A stretch of 64,000 nt of DNA, taken from NCBI GenBank assembly GCA_019828545.1, contig JACVRA010000054.1:62875-126874 (forward strand). Reading direction: 5' to 3'. The DNA is from Paracamarosporium sp. OC-R06-R3 (taxonomy: Eukaryota; Ascomycota; Dothideomycetes; Pleosporales; Didymosphaeriaceae). This document shows, one piece after another, positions 21,127-32,262 of this stretch. Every line of letters begins with the position of its first letter. Position 1 is the first letter of the stretch. Under the pieces are notes generated by a model that made no database searches, was not told the DNA's origin, and saw only the letters and a list, made by a program, of their open reading frames with translations. The position numbers and the translations under genes are program-made.

Positions 21127-24100
21127 TCATTTCCCACGTTCATGAATCTTCTGATGCCTCCTCAGATCATTCTTTCTAGTAAAAGCTCTCCCACATTCCT
21201 CACACTCATTGGGTCTGATTCCTCTGTGACTGCTCACGTGATCTTCTAGAATGAGCTTGCGCGTGAAAGACTTCCCGCACAGGGTGCAGGTATGCGCTGC
21301 TTTCGCTTTTTTAATATGCGTGGAGTTGAAGCGCACTGCGAGATCACTGATCTCGGGATGGAACGAGCGGGTGTGTCTAGATTCAATTAGCATGGGAATC
21401 GCACGATGAAGAGGACAGCCCACTTTTCTAGATCTTTCGAATTGGCAAAGCCTTCAGCACCGAGGCAATCAGGTACTTCGCATTGAAACGGACGATCATG
21501 TACATTGACGTGGCGCTTCTTGGACTTTGCGTCTTTGAAACCTTCAGAGAAGTACATACAAGTGATTTTTGTACACTTGTATGGCTTCTCGTTATCGTAA
21601 AATTGTTTGAACCTCTCGAGCTCTGAGCCTTTAAGTTTGGAAACAGTCTCTTCCATCAACTTCCGGTTGCGATTGAGAGCGTCTTCAAGACCCTTAATGC
21701 TGACCTTGTGTCGAGCTTCAAATCCTTTCTTCTGGAAGGTGTATATGTGGCTAGTCAGGGCTACCAAGTCTTCGTAGAAGTCTTGATTTTCAAAGCTCTT
21801 GCAGTTCTCGCGACATTCGGCAACGATGTTATCTTGTTCGTGGAAGTCCTCTTCGTGATATTGGTACATGAAGTTGTCGAGGGCTTGAGAGATCCCCCTG
21901 ATAAGTTCTTCAGTTTTCGTATAATCCTCCAAGAGATCCTTTCCAGTGTTCACGAATGCATTAACATGCTGAAACCACTTTGCGACCGCGTAGTCCTGGA
22001 ACGCAAATTGACCTTCGAGCATCATCTGCCGAAGAGCCTGCTTCTCGATCGGGTCTTTCGTTTGAAAACCAGGAAAAGTAAGATACTGGAGGCATAATGT
22101 GGCCAATTCGCATTCTACGGAGGGTTGATGTATGTCTTCGGTGCATTTTGTGAGGTAGCTGTTGGATCAGAAAATATCCTGGTCACAACAGAAGGGCACT
22201 TACTATCGTGCTGTACTATGTACTAAGGACACACGGTGTCCAGAAACTGTTACCAGAGAGCCACAAATGTCGTAAATGTGCTTACGAAGGCGGCGGTCGT
22301 CATACTCTATGATACGATTATCGACATCGATAGAAAGAGCTACCTGTATCTCCCGCCAGGTCAACTGCCGTTGGGCACAGACCATCCAGCCCAAGAGCTT
22401 CTTCGCTTTCGGCCACTCTACGCTGAAGGTCCTCTTGATACGCCTCACGATCCTCTCATACCTATGATATGTTACTCTTCCGATCTTCAATGTAATATAT
22501 AAACTTAGAAACGACCATGCGCCGTTATCGTACTTACGCTTCTCTAAGCCCATCCGGAAAGTTATTCTCACTGATGGCGTCTAAGAGGTCCCCACGGGTA
22601 GGTTGTTGGTATAGATTTTCCATGACCAATTTGGCATATAGGAACATTCCTACCAATATCAGTTCGTCCAATAATATTCTGACACAGCGTACATACCTTT
22701 GGCCCGTGCTACGGTCAGGTTGCGAAGATATTCTTTCGCCTCATCATCGAAAGGTTCGTTGTTGACTGCAATACGATCTACCCAGATCCGGACGTAACTA
22801 TTGATATCGCTTTCATTGTCTGCCACAGACATGGAGACGATATTTGGTACGATTTTGTTGATGGATGAGCTGGAAAGCGCTTTCCGTATGTCGACGTAAT
22901 CTTGGCTGACAATCAATACTCGGAGCTTTCCTGGGTCACTGGTATCGATTTGAGTAATAACTTCGATGATGAACTCTAGGAGTTGCTTGCGCTCGATCTG
23001 TGCACATTCATCTATACCGTCGATGACGATGAAAATCTTTGCAGGTATTGAGCAAACATCTTCAAAGAGCTTCTTGGCTAATTGCAGGGATCGCAGTACC
23101 GGCTCACCACTGCTCGCTCGCTTTGCATGACAGGGTGGTAACAGGTCGGGATATTGATTTAATAATTGATGGATCAGGCCTTTCAGGACTCCAACGGCAG
23201 TATTGCATCCTTGACCATCGTAATGGCAGTAAAAGTAGCTTGTGATGTATGTACTCCTCGTTCTACATTCATCAATAAGGCTCGAGGCTAGGATAGTCTT
23301 TCCTACTAATATTCAGTTTTGACTGATCGAATATATGACGGGAGAGATTCTCACCAGCACCGGGCATACCAGTCAACCAAACTATTGGTGTGGGGGGTGC
23401 TTAGGATCATGTGTCAGACTTAGCATGTATAACCTTGTTGTAGCACTCACTGTCTGCATCCATCCAAGTTTTGATGTTGTCATTCTTCATGATCCACTTC
23501 CCAGTGTCTTTGTATGTTGCTCGAACTTCTGCGAACTTTTCATGATCTTCTTCTTGTAGCGATCCAACCGCGAGCCATTCCCTCACTGCCGACAGTTTCT
23601 TAGTTCTTTCTTCAACGACCAACTCTTCGAGCCTAGTTTTCATCTCCGCCATATCCTCTCGATAGACACGATATTGCGCGATCGTTGCGCGACACTCGAC
23701 CAGATCTTTGTGGCGGGCAAGACTTTTCAAAATCCCGCCGAATTTCGTGTTGAAGTCCTTCCACATGGCGCGGAAGAACTTTTTCCATCCTTTGCACAGT
23801 ATGCTTAGCAATATCTAAAAACAAGGGCCGGTGCAACTCACGACTTCCAGAGAAGAATCGCATAGCTTGCTGATGAAACTCGAGAATGTCGATGTACATC
23901 AGCTCGAGAGCCTGGACCATGTACGGGTTCTCTTCGAACAGTTTCTCATACTCTCGCAGAAGGGGTAACTGTTCTCCTATCTGATAGTAGGCATCTAACA
24001 ACGTTTCGAAGGAGTCTGTAACTGTGCTGGCAGTCTGGAAATGTCAAACGATCGTTATACCTCCAAAAGGCCATCATGAGACGTACTAAAAGAAGGAATT

Positions 24101-24470
24101 TGATCGGTCCCCATACGAAGGCAACCGTATCAGAGACATTGAGGAAGATCTCGATGGTCTTAGAAAACTGGTGCATGGCTTCAAGGAACGACTGTATCCG
24201 GCCAAGATTGACCATCGTTTTGGTTTGTTCTTGTTGGTACTGAATGCGCAATATTTCGTGACATAATGCCTCATAGGTTGTGTTCCGGAACCCGACAAGA
24301 TCCGTACCTGACAGTCGCGCCCTAAACCTACGAATCGCGGTATCAAATGCATCGCTTCCGGCCGATGTCGATCGCTGTCCAACCAACGTTGACTGCTGCG
24401 ATAATGCTCCAGTGGATGTACGGCTGGTCTGGCTGTTGAAGAGGGCTGGCGTGGCATTGTTTCCATTCAT
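21127..24470 (-). CDS. NACHT NTPase (STAND/NLR-like) with C-terminal C2H2 zinc fingers
   Basis: Nine exons: 24087-24470, 23842-24034, 23451-23789, 23355-23399, 22697-23302, 22538-22649, 22204-22461, 21424-22158 and 21127-21376. They give 973 aa; introns are 45-76 nt. Residues about 60-290 form an N-terminal helical region of the type found before NACHT domains in many fungal proteins (MRFFSGSRWKKFFRAMWKDF; FGGILKSLARHKDLVE). The NACHT domain has Walker A GMPGAGKT at 316-323 and Walker B FIVIDGIDEC at 411-420. A winged-helix-like end carries WMVCAQRQLTWREIQVAL and LVHSTARYYL. Residues 840-965 hold four C2H2 fingers (YKCTKITC..., FQCEVPDC..., HTCTLCGKSF..., NECEECGRAF...). STAND proteins switch from ADP to ATP on ligand sensing and oligomerise. 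In fungi this group includes heterokaryon-incompatibility and candidate immune receptors. Here zinc fingers sit where WD40, TPR or ankyrin repeats usually do. An intron interrupts the P-loop after GAG. No frameshift is seen. It is divergent from the SNF2 gene. Confidence 0.92.
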
Positions 24471-24867
24471 AATGTCCACAAGGCACGCGATAATGCAAGG
24501 CACGAGACAAGCAGCACTACTTGATGACTGTAAAGGAAAACGAAAACACATCGACGCGCAACAAGTCGAAGGCTGGGGAATGTTTGCTAGACAAGGCTGA
24601 GGACCGGTCAAACCCCTTGTCTGTGGCGCGTAGCATGAACAGCTCAGCCACTATCTCATTGCAGCCGATTGGGCAGCACCCGGCGCATGGGCGGTGAGGC
24701 TGATTCGATGACATGTCGCCCGGAGCACAAAAGAGAGTGATGAGCGACGCAGCGAGAACTTACCGTAAAGATATAGATAATGCGCAACACCAGTCTTCGA
24801 CGTTCAGCTTTACCGGGAAGTGGGCCCTGCCAAGTGTTTAGCGCGCGCACTAGAGCTGGTTGCCGTG
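24471..24867. promoter_or_regulatory. divergent promoter between the NACHT and SNF2/RING genes
   Basis: 397 bp between the two start codons. The NACHT frame stays open for about 47 codons upstream of the chosen ATG with Cys/Pro/Ser-rich composition, so the start could lie further upstream; I chose the ATG that begins MNGNN. No TATA box is clear. Confidence 0.45.
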
Positions 24868-27800
24868 ATGTCTCTGAAACGAATGCTCAACCCTGACGAG
24901 ACTACAGTCGAACATGTAGGCCCCCGCACATTACAAGGCTGGGACGACTATGGAGAGCCTATTGAGTAAGTTCTGCGCCGTTCCTTCGATACACGAGCTA
25001 ACCATGTCGTAGAGTTACACCGGTCTTCCAAGAGACTACCTGGAATGACTATGGTGCCAATATATTCAACTTGGGCAGTCCGTCAGATATCCCGATGCAA
25101 GACGAAGCTGCAAAATACAACCAGCAAGAGACTATCGGTTCAAATGCGAACACATCCCTTCTTTATGTGCAAGAGCAAATGCAACGATGGGCTGAAGACA
25201 ACGTTTCATCTCAACCCTCTCCATCACCTGTTCCGCCGGCATGCGACGAGGAGAAGATCTGCTACGGCTTAGTATGGCTTCCAGCATCAATCCAAGTACC
25301 TTGCTGACGGAGTTAGATCTCTCGTGCACCAGTCAAACTCGTAGGTGATATGTCCATGGTAGATTCGAGACTAGCATCTGGAGGAGGGCATCCTATTCCA
25401 GGCCACTTTCAGATGTTGATCAATAGATGTGAAGACCGCTATGTGATCAGTTTCCCAGATGGAACACCTCTTGGCGAAGCTAACGCCCAGTTGGAAGCAG
25501 CTCTTCCAGGAGTTGCAGAGCAACGGCATCACGTTGATCTAGAAGTTTTCGCCCCTATAAGGCCTATTCGAGAAACTATCTCTAGAGCTACAAAAGAAAA
25601 AGAGGCGGTTGTCAGAGTCAATATCAACATATACGGTCCCCGTAGCATTGCACAGGATATTGGCTTAGAGCTTTCCGCCCAGAAGATCTATTTACAACGA
25701 CCTGATTACGTCAAACCAGGATTAGCCTACGACAATCCCCATGTTCTGAAACTAGGAAACTTTGAGCAGCCCTTCAACAGCCAAAATCTCGAATTGCGCA
25801 ATGAGAAACAGCCTGAAAGCGAGGTGGACAGAGCTGAAGCATTCCAAAAGACGATAAATACGATTTACTCTTCGCTCACACGTGGGCAAACACTTGCTGG
25901 CCTTGAAGGCGATGATCGCCTAAGGACTCAGCTTTTGCCCCATCAGAAGCAAGCTCTAGACTTCATGTCACAACGCGAAAATGGGCCGATACCCGAGAAG
26001 TTCCGTCTTTGGACGCCTAGTGAACAAGAGGGAAGACCGTGCCAGCGCCACGTCATAACAAACACAACGTCCTTACTCGAATACCCCGAAACGGGAGGCG
26101 GAATACTAGCCGACGAGATGGGGATGGGTAAAAGTTTGAGCATTCTAGCGTTAATGTTGCGCACCCTTGGTGAAGGTCACAGATGGGCCTCTGAGAAAGA
26201 CGGGATCTTTCACGACGGTGCCCACCACAACATACGGCGTCGCTCACGAGCCACTTTAATCGTTGCGTCTTCGGATCTTATGATCAATGAATGGTTCCAA
26301 GAAATGAAGATACATTTCAAAGAAAGTATTCACGGCGCTCTTCGAACTATCAAATATCACGGTACGAACCGCGAGTCAAGCCTCGACGTTTTATGTGATT
26401 CCGACATTGTTATAACTACATACCATACCCTCTATGCAGATTCCTCCCGTGGCAAAAACCCACTGCGCAACATCGAATGGTACAGACTAGTAATTGACGA
26501 GGCACATATCATTCGGCGGCTCTCGACAGTACTGTATCGCACTGTTGGCGAACTCAAAGCTCGCTCTCGCTGGTGTCTGACAGGTACACCGATCCAGAAT
26601 CGGTTGGAAGATATTGGTTCCTTATTCGCTTTCATCCGCATTATCCCGTTCAACAATCCGTCAAATTTTCGCAAGTACATATGCCTGCCCTTTGAAGAAG
26701 GTGGAAAACGCCGCGATCTAGCGATTGAACGTTTCACTCGACTGCTTGATTCTCTTTGTTTGAGACGAACAAAGGACTTGCTACATCTGCCGGAACAGCA
26801 CGCTCGTGTCCGTCCGATTGAGCTCTCGGCAGAAGAGAGAAAGCAATACGATCAGACGAAGAACATCATGTTACGAGCTGCCAAAAACCAAGTCGGGGGA
26901 TTCGACCAAAAGAGCACGCTTGGCTTATTTCAAGTTCAGTTACAGTTACGCATCTTATGTAACCATGGCACATATCAACAACCATTTTCTTGGAACAGAA
27001 GAAAGATGCACTTGTTGGACGAGAGGGAAGCCATGGAAGCGTCTCTCGGAAGGGACGGCGAAGTGACTTGCTCAGCTTGTAAGCAGACTATGCCCCTAAT
27101 AGGAGCAGGCACAATGTTCCGACGATTCGATGACCATTGTCGTCATGTCCTCTGTTCTGAATGCATGGAGGAAAGCACGCCTGAGGTACAGCCTGGTACT
27201 GCTACAAGTTGTCCTTTGTGTTCGTCTCTATGGAAGCTGCATTCCCGTTCTTCCAACGGCATGCATTTACAGGAAGACGACAAGTACTTCCGCCCACAGG
27301 GAAGATCGTCCAAGATAGAAGCACTGATGATGGATGTACAACTAGATGTCTGGTCAACGAAAAGGTGCGTACCTAGGAATGGTAGTGGTATATCAACACT
27401 GACTTAGCGTGTAGTATCATATTCTCTTGCTGGACCCACACTCTAGACCTCATTGGGACATATCTCCATCGGGCTAACATCAACTATCGACGCATAGATG
27501 GCGAGTGTCCCACCGCCAAACGCGAAAAGATCCTAGATCAATTCGCTCATGACCCCCAACTACGTGTTCTGATCATGACTACCGGAACAGGAGCTGTGGG
27601 GTACTATTTTCCCTATCCTCCATAGCTACAATGAGTTAATGATCTTCAGATTGAACCTCGCTACAGCTAACCGCGTCTTCCTGGTTGAACCCCAATGGAA
27701 TCCAAGCGTAGAAAACCAAGCCATCGCGCGAGCTTTACGTCTTGGGCAAGAGCAAGCCGTGCAAGTAACGCGGTATGTTGTAAATCGTACGGTTGAGCAG

Positions 27801-27903
27801 GTGAGTTGATGCTTAGTGTTCTATCAAGATGTCACTGACTGTATAGGATATGCGTTCGCTACAAGACAAAAAATTAAAAATGGCGGGCATGGCTTGGGAG
27901 TAA
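24868..27903 (+). CDS. SNF2-family ATPase with inserted RING finger (Rad5/HLTF/Rad16 class)
   Basis: Exons 24868-24965, 25013-25271, 25317-27364, 27415-27600, 27650-27800 and 27847-27903 give 932 aa; introns are 45-50 nt. The first 250 residues have no named domain. The SNF2 ATPase has motif I ILADEMGMGKS (K391), motif II DEAH (513-516) and motif III LTGTPIQNR. Between the two helicase lobes is a RING finger from C704: CSACKQTM...CRHVLCSECM...CPLC. The helicase C lobe has INYRRIDGECPTAKR, TTGTGAVGLNLATANRVFLVEPQWNP and motif VI QAIARALRLGQ. The protein ends 19 codons after the last intron. SNF2 plus RING enzymes translocate on DNA and act as ubiquitin ligases in post-replication repair or remodelling. 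No HIRAN domain is clear, so it is nearer to the many fungal HLTF/Rad16-like paralogs than to Rad5 itself. Confidence 0.93.
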
Positions 27904-28198
27904 AGACTGTTTTTTCCTTCACGTTCTGTTCATCTTCGCTACGTTTTCCCGGAATGTATACTGTCCGGGGTCGTCAATGAATTGCGCATCTACCTTTCTT
28001 GGTTGAGTTTATCTGTGGTCTTTCGAAAACTTGAGGGTATTGTTCCTCTCGAAAATTTACCCTACATCTTCGCTTTGCTTTGATTTCACGGCGAGCGGCC
28101 TTAAACACCATATTGCAATAACGTGAGCTTTGCCATGATGCCATTTTTCTCATAGGCCATTTATGCACAACCTGGTATATATATTTTCACTTTCACAT

Positions 28199-29560
28199 CT
28201 ACTTCTTCAGCGCCCGACCAGCGATGTCCTTGCGGTATTGCATGCCCTCGAAGTGTATACAGTTCACGCCCTTGTAGGCCTTCGCAACCGCCTCTTCCAG
28301 CGTATCTGCTGTCGCTGTGGACGCAATGACACGGCCTCCTGCCGTCTTGAGTGTACCATTTGTGAGCGCGGTTCCAGCGTGGAACAAGACGACATCTATC
28401 TAGCATTAGCAAGAGTCCACCACCAAATCAAGGAAGACAAGCAAAAAAAAGAGAGCGCACATACCTTGAGGCACCGTGTCCAGTGTCATCACCGTGCCCT
28501 TTGCATAGGACCCTGGATAACCGCCTGCAGCTACTACAACTGTAGCAGCAGACTTGCTGCCCACCTTGACGTCAACCTCCGATAGTCGGCCTTCAGCACA
28601 CGCAACCATCACCTCCGCAAGATCCCCCTCCATAAGCGCCAGTAAGCTCTGAGTTTCCGGGTCTCCGAACCGAACATTGTATTCCAAAACCTTCGGTCCG
28701 CTCTTTGTCATCATCAAGCCTGTGAACAGTACGCCCTTGAACTCAAAGCCCTCTTTCTTCATGCCGTCAACAGTAGGTTGCAGGATATCCTTGTGTACAG
28801 CGTCGATGACTTCGGGAGGCGCAATACGTGTAGGTGCATAGGTTCCCATACCGCCTGTGTTAGGGCCTGTGTCCCCGTCTCCGATTCTCTTGTGGTCCTG
28901 TGCGGGTGGAAGAGATTTGATCGTTGTACCGTCGGAGAATGTAAGGATGGACAGCTCGTCGCCCTCGAGGAACTCTTCAATGACGACCTCATCGCCAGCG
29001 GTGCCGAACTCTCTATCCAACATAATGTCCTTGAGCGCAGCGTGTGCTTCTTCCTTGCTCTGTGGGATGATAACACCCTTCCCTGCCGCGAGTCCACTTG
29101 CTTTGATCACCACGTTGTGTTGTATAGAGTCGAGGTATGTCTTCGCTTTCTCGTAGTCGCTGAAATTCTCGTATGCCGCGGTGGGGATGTTGTTCCTCTT
29201 CATGAAGTCTTTGGAGAATGTTTTGCTACCTTCCATCCTCGCCGCTGCTTCGCTGGGTCCGAAGAACCGTACAGACTTGTCACCATGCTTCTCGAAGTAG
29301 TCGACGATACCCGCGACGAGCGGCGCTTCGGGGCCAGGGACGAGGAGGTTGATGTTATTTTCTTTTGCAAATTGGACGAGTGCGGGAAAGTCTTCTTGCT
29401 TGATCGAAGGAACGTTGGTGGTCTTCGCGGAAGATGCAGTGCCGCCATTACCGGGGACGACGTAGATGTGGTCGATGCGAGGAGACTGAGCGAGCTTCCA
29501 GGCAATTGCGTGCTCGCGACCGCCATTGCCGACAAGAAGGACACGTACTTTGTCTGCCAT
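28199..29560 (-). CDS. phosphoribosylamine-glycine ligase (GAR synthetase), stand-alone
   Basis: Exons 28465-29560 and 28199-28395 with a 69-nt intron give 430 aa. The start MADKVRVLLVGNGGREHA is the family N-terminus. An ATP-grasp fold follows, with VPGPEAPLVAG, VIKASGLAAGKGV, EEFLEGDELS, PNTGGMGTYAPT and LEYNVRFGDPE. The end is FHAGTA...GGRVIASTATADTLEEA and RKDIAGRALKK, then TAG. It makes glycinamide ribonucleotide in step 2 of purine synthesis in the cytosol. In yeast and most fungi this domain is the first half of a bifunctional protein (ADE5,7) with AIR synthetase. Here the length matches the single-domain bacterial enzyme. Only 295 bp remain before the convergent SNF2 gene, which leaves no room for the second domain. 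The AIR synthetase must be encoded elsewhere, or this is a paralog. Confidence 0.95.
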
Positions 29561-29973
29561 GGTGTGTCGCGTTGAATGAACGGAAATATGCAAGAGTGGT
29601 GTTTCGTCGTGTTTGTACTATAGTAATCGAGATTTTTTTCGTAAGGGTCCAATACCCCGCCGTGGGGTACAAAGTGAACTTGCAGGGATCACGCGGCATG
29701 AGGTCATTGCAGGTTTAGGTCAGGTACGAGACCATTGTCGCATGCCCATTATGCTGTTTTGGAAGTATTGGTTGGCGATATGTCTCTGATATAACTCAAC
29801 CATCTCAAATACGTTGATGGAGGCTCCGTTTTTATCGTTTATCTGCTTACGTTGAATCGAATATTTATGTCTTGTAACTTGTGCAAAGCAACCATTGCTC
29901 GTCGATGAACAATTATTGCATGATAAAAAGAAATTTAATACGATTGTCATTAGAACATGGGTCGTCCTCTGCG
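29561..29973. other. intergenic, AT-rich
   Basis: 413 bp holding the GAR synthetase promoter and the 3' flank of the acyl-CoA synthetase gene. No gene is supported. Confidence 0.5.
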
Positions 29974-31923
29974 TTACAACCTCGCCTTGCCGCCCTTTAC
30001 ATCTTCCAAGTCCCTTGCTCTAAATCTCACATATGTATCCCTCCCAGCCCCCGTCCACATCAACACGTCCCCTTCACCACCAACGACCTTCTCTCCAAAC
30101 GTGCCAACATCAATCCCCTCTGCTTTTAGCGGTCCCTTGTTTTGCTTCTCGTTATCCGTCCGACTGCTCTGCGCTACAACCCTCACGAACACAGGCACCG
30201 CCTCCTTGACTAGTTTTTCCTTCGCATATCGCAGGAAAGCCTTCCAATCGAATGTCTCTGCGGTAACAGTATCGCTAAACAGCACCGCTGCGCATCCAGC
30301 CCGTCCATCATGCTGCGGCACATTCACGCCATACACAGTCGCTTCCGCTATGCCAGGATACTTCCCCAACACCTCGGCAACCTGAGCTGTGGATACGTTT
30401 TCTGATTTCCACCGGAACGTGTCACCCAGTCGATCAAGGAAAAACCATCTTCCATCGCTATCACGCCTCAGTGAGTCGCCACTGCGATAGAACAAATCTC
30501 CTTTTCGCAAGACGTCACGCACAAACTTCTTGCTGGTGGCGGTGGGGTTACCCACGTAGCCTGCGAATGCGGACTCGGACGGAACTTTGACCAGAATCTC
30601 ACCACCCACATCATACGAATTGCGTATCGCGAAGCCGGTCTTCGGGTCACGCAGCACGTTCCCAGTTTCCGGGTCCACAGGAACGGGAACATACGTATCG
30701 CGCAACTGATAGCGAAGCAGTGCGCCTTGTCTGCCGACGCAGTCTTGGGTATAAGGATTGTACGAGTGGTTCACCATCGCCAGGACACCTTCTGTAGAGT
30801 TGAAAAACTCCATGACTTCCGACACGTTGAAGCGCTGCTTGAATCGGCTCCACACATCGGGCCTCATCCCGTTGCCATACATACCCCTCAGTCGTGGGTG
30901 ATTCCTTTCCAGCGGATGCTTCGGTGCATTGAGCAGGTAGCGCGCCGCCTCGCCCACGTACACGAAGGCGGTGGCTTCTGAGTCGTGGATGTCGTCCCAG
31001 TGTGTGCTCACGCTGAACTTGCGGCCGACGGCTATGCTCATCCCATGCGTGAGAGCACCCAACGTGGACATACCGCCTGTGCCGTGGAAAAGCGGCATGC
31101 TGCAAAACCAGCGGTCCGCGGTTGTTTGATTGAAGGGTAGACTGGACGGATTGCCACGCTCGTGGTAGCGGGCTGTGGTGAAGGGGGCTGCTTTTGGAAG
31201 GCCGGTCGTGCCAGAGGTGTAGAGAAGGCATGTTGGATTCGCACCTTGCACCTTCGCTCGAAACGAGTCGTCAGGTTCGTCGACCTCTTTACTATATATG
31301 TCCGCCAAAAGTTGGTCTGTCACAACAACCCCTTCGACGCCTAGCGTTTCCTTCAGCGTTTCCTCAACCGTTTGGAACCGTGCGTGCACTTCCTCGTCGC
31401 TGTCCACAAGCACAAGTTTCGCCTCGCTTATCTTGACACAATGCACCAAAGCGTCGCCTTTCAGGTTGTAGTTCAGAAAGGCAGGCGCACAGCCTACACA
31501 CAACAGCCCCAGCCATATGACCATGAAATCAACACTGTTTATCAAGAATATTGCCACCAGATCGTTGGGTTTCACACCCTTAGATAGGAAGAACCGAGCC
31601 CACTGGATAGCCCGGTCGTAGGTTTCCTGCCATGTGTAACACCCAGTGCGCGACCATATGCACAACTCATCGGGATGTTTGGTGACGTGAGGAGTGAAGG
31701 CATACCAGAGAGAGAGGCGATTCTGTATCACTATGGTGAGATGTTAGTGGACAGGCACACTAGCTTTGATGGATGAGAGTGAGATACCGAGGTCTGCATA
31801 GTACTTCTGCGCTTGTCTTTGCTTTCTCTTGATTCTCAAGTCCTGTGTGACGTGATACTTCGCATCGAGGTAGGCTACTAGCGCAGATACACCGGTTACG
31901 GATGCTGCGGCTACGGCTGCCAT
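29974..31923 (-). CDS. FAT1: FAT1-type very-long-chain acyl-CoA synthetase, peroxisomal
   Basis: Exons 31788-31923 and 29974-31730 with a 57-nt intron give 630 aa. The N-terminus carries a hydrophobic Ala/Val-rich segment (MAAVAAASVTGVSALVAYL), as in FATP proteins. The AMP-binding signature is LLYTSGTTGLPKAAPFTTAR, followed by SMPLFHGTGGMSTLGAL and the FATP-typical MEFFNSTEG. The adenylation motifs YRSGDSLRRDSDGRWFFLDRLGDTFRWKSENV and the ATVYGVNVPQHDGRAG block are complete. The C-terminus is GGKARL: the last three residues ARL fit the PTS1 peroxisome signal ([SAC][KRH][LM]). The enzyme activates long and very-long-chain fatty acids to CoA esters and may help fatty-acid uptake. The symbol is by family resemblance to yeast FAT1; fungi often have several paralogs. 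Confidence 0.93.
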
Positions 31924-32262
31924 GTCTATATCGAAGTATTATAAAAGTTAGGGGGATGTTGTTATACTCGATGGTTGTTGATGCACGGTCTATAGCTTAG
32001 TCTCCGATTAAGCGGGCATTGGGTCCCTTCAAGTATGGAGGGGCCGAGGTCCTGACAGGGTACACAAGCGGGGTACGGCAGCCTCTCAATCGGGACGTAC
32101 GAATAAGCTGGAACCGCAGGAATGCATTGCAGATTCAGTGATATGATTAATAATTCTAGGCTGCACTCATATGCTTTTTCGCGTACCGAAGAATACGGGG
32201 TATGTGCCGACGCGCCGGCGGGTATCAATGCTACAATTTCATGACAGATGACCGAGAGCTCC
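31924..32262. other. intergenic, no gene seen
   Basis: 339 bp between the start of the acyl-CoA synthetase gene and the stop of the RNase III gene. It should hold the acyl-CoA synthetase promoter. Confidence 0.5.

Noticed and set aside
23790..23841. Alternative acceptors (ttttag, gctaag) in the second intron after the NACHT start
   Set aside because: Both give frames that lose the conserved WKKFFRAMWKDF segment; only the gcaaag acceptor restores it.
27904..28198. Possible continuation of GAR synthetase into an AIR synthetase domain
   Set aside because: In-frame stops follow at once, no donor site leads past them, and only 295 bp remain before the convergent gene.
28778..29575. 265-codon plus-strand frame
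   Set aside because: It is the antisense shadow of the GAR synthetase exon, whose minus-strand frame has complete family motifs.
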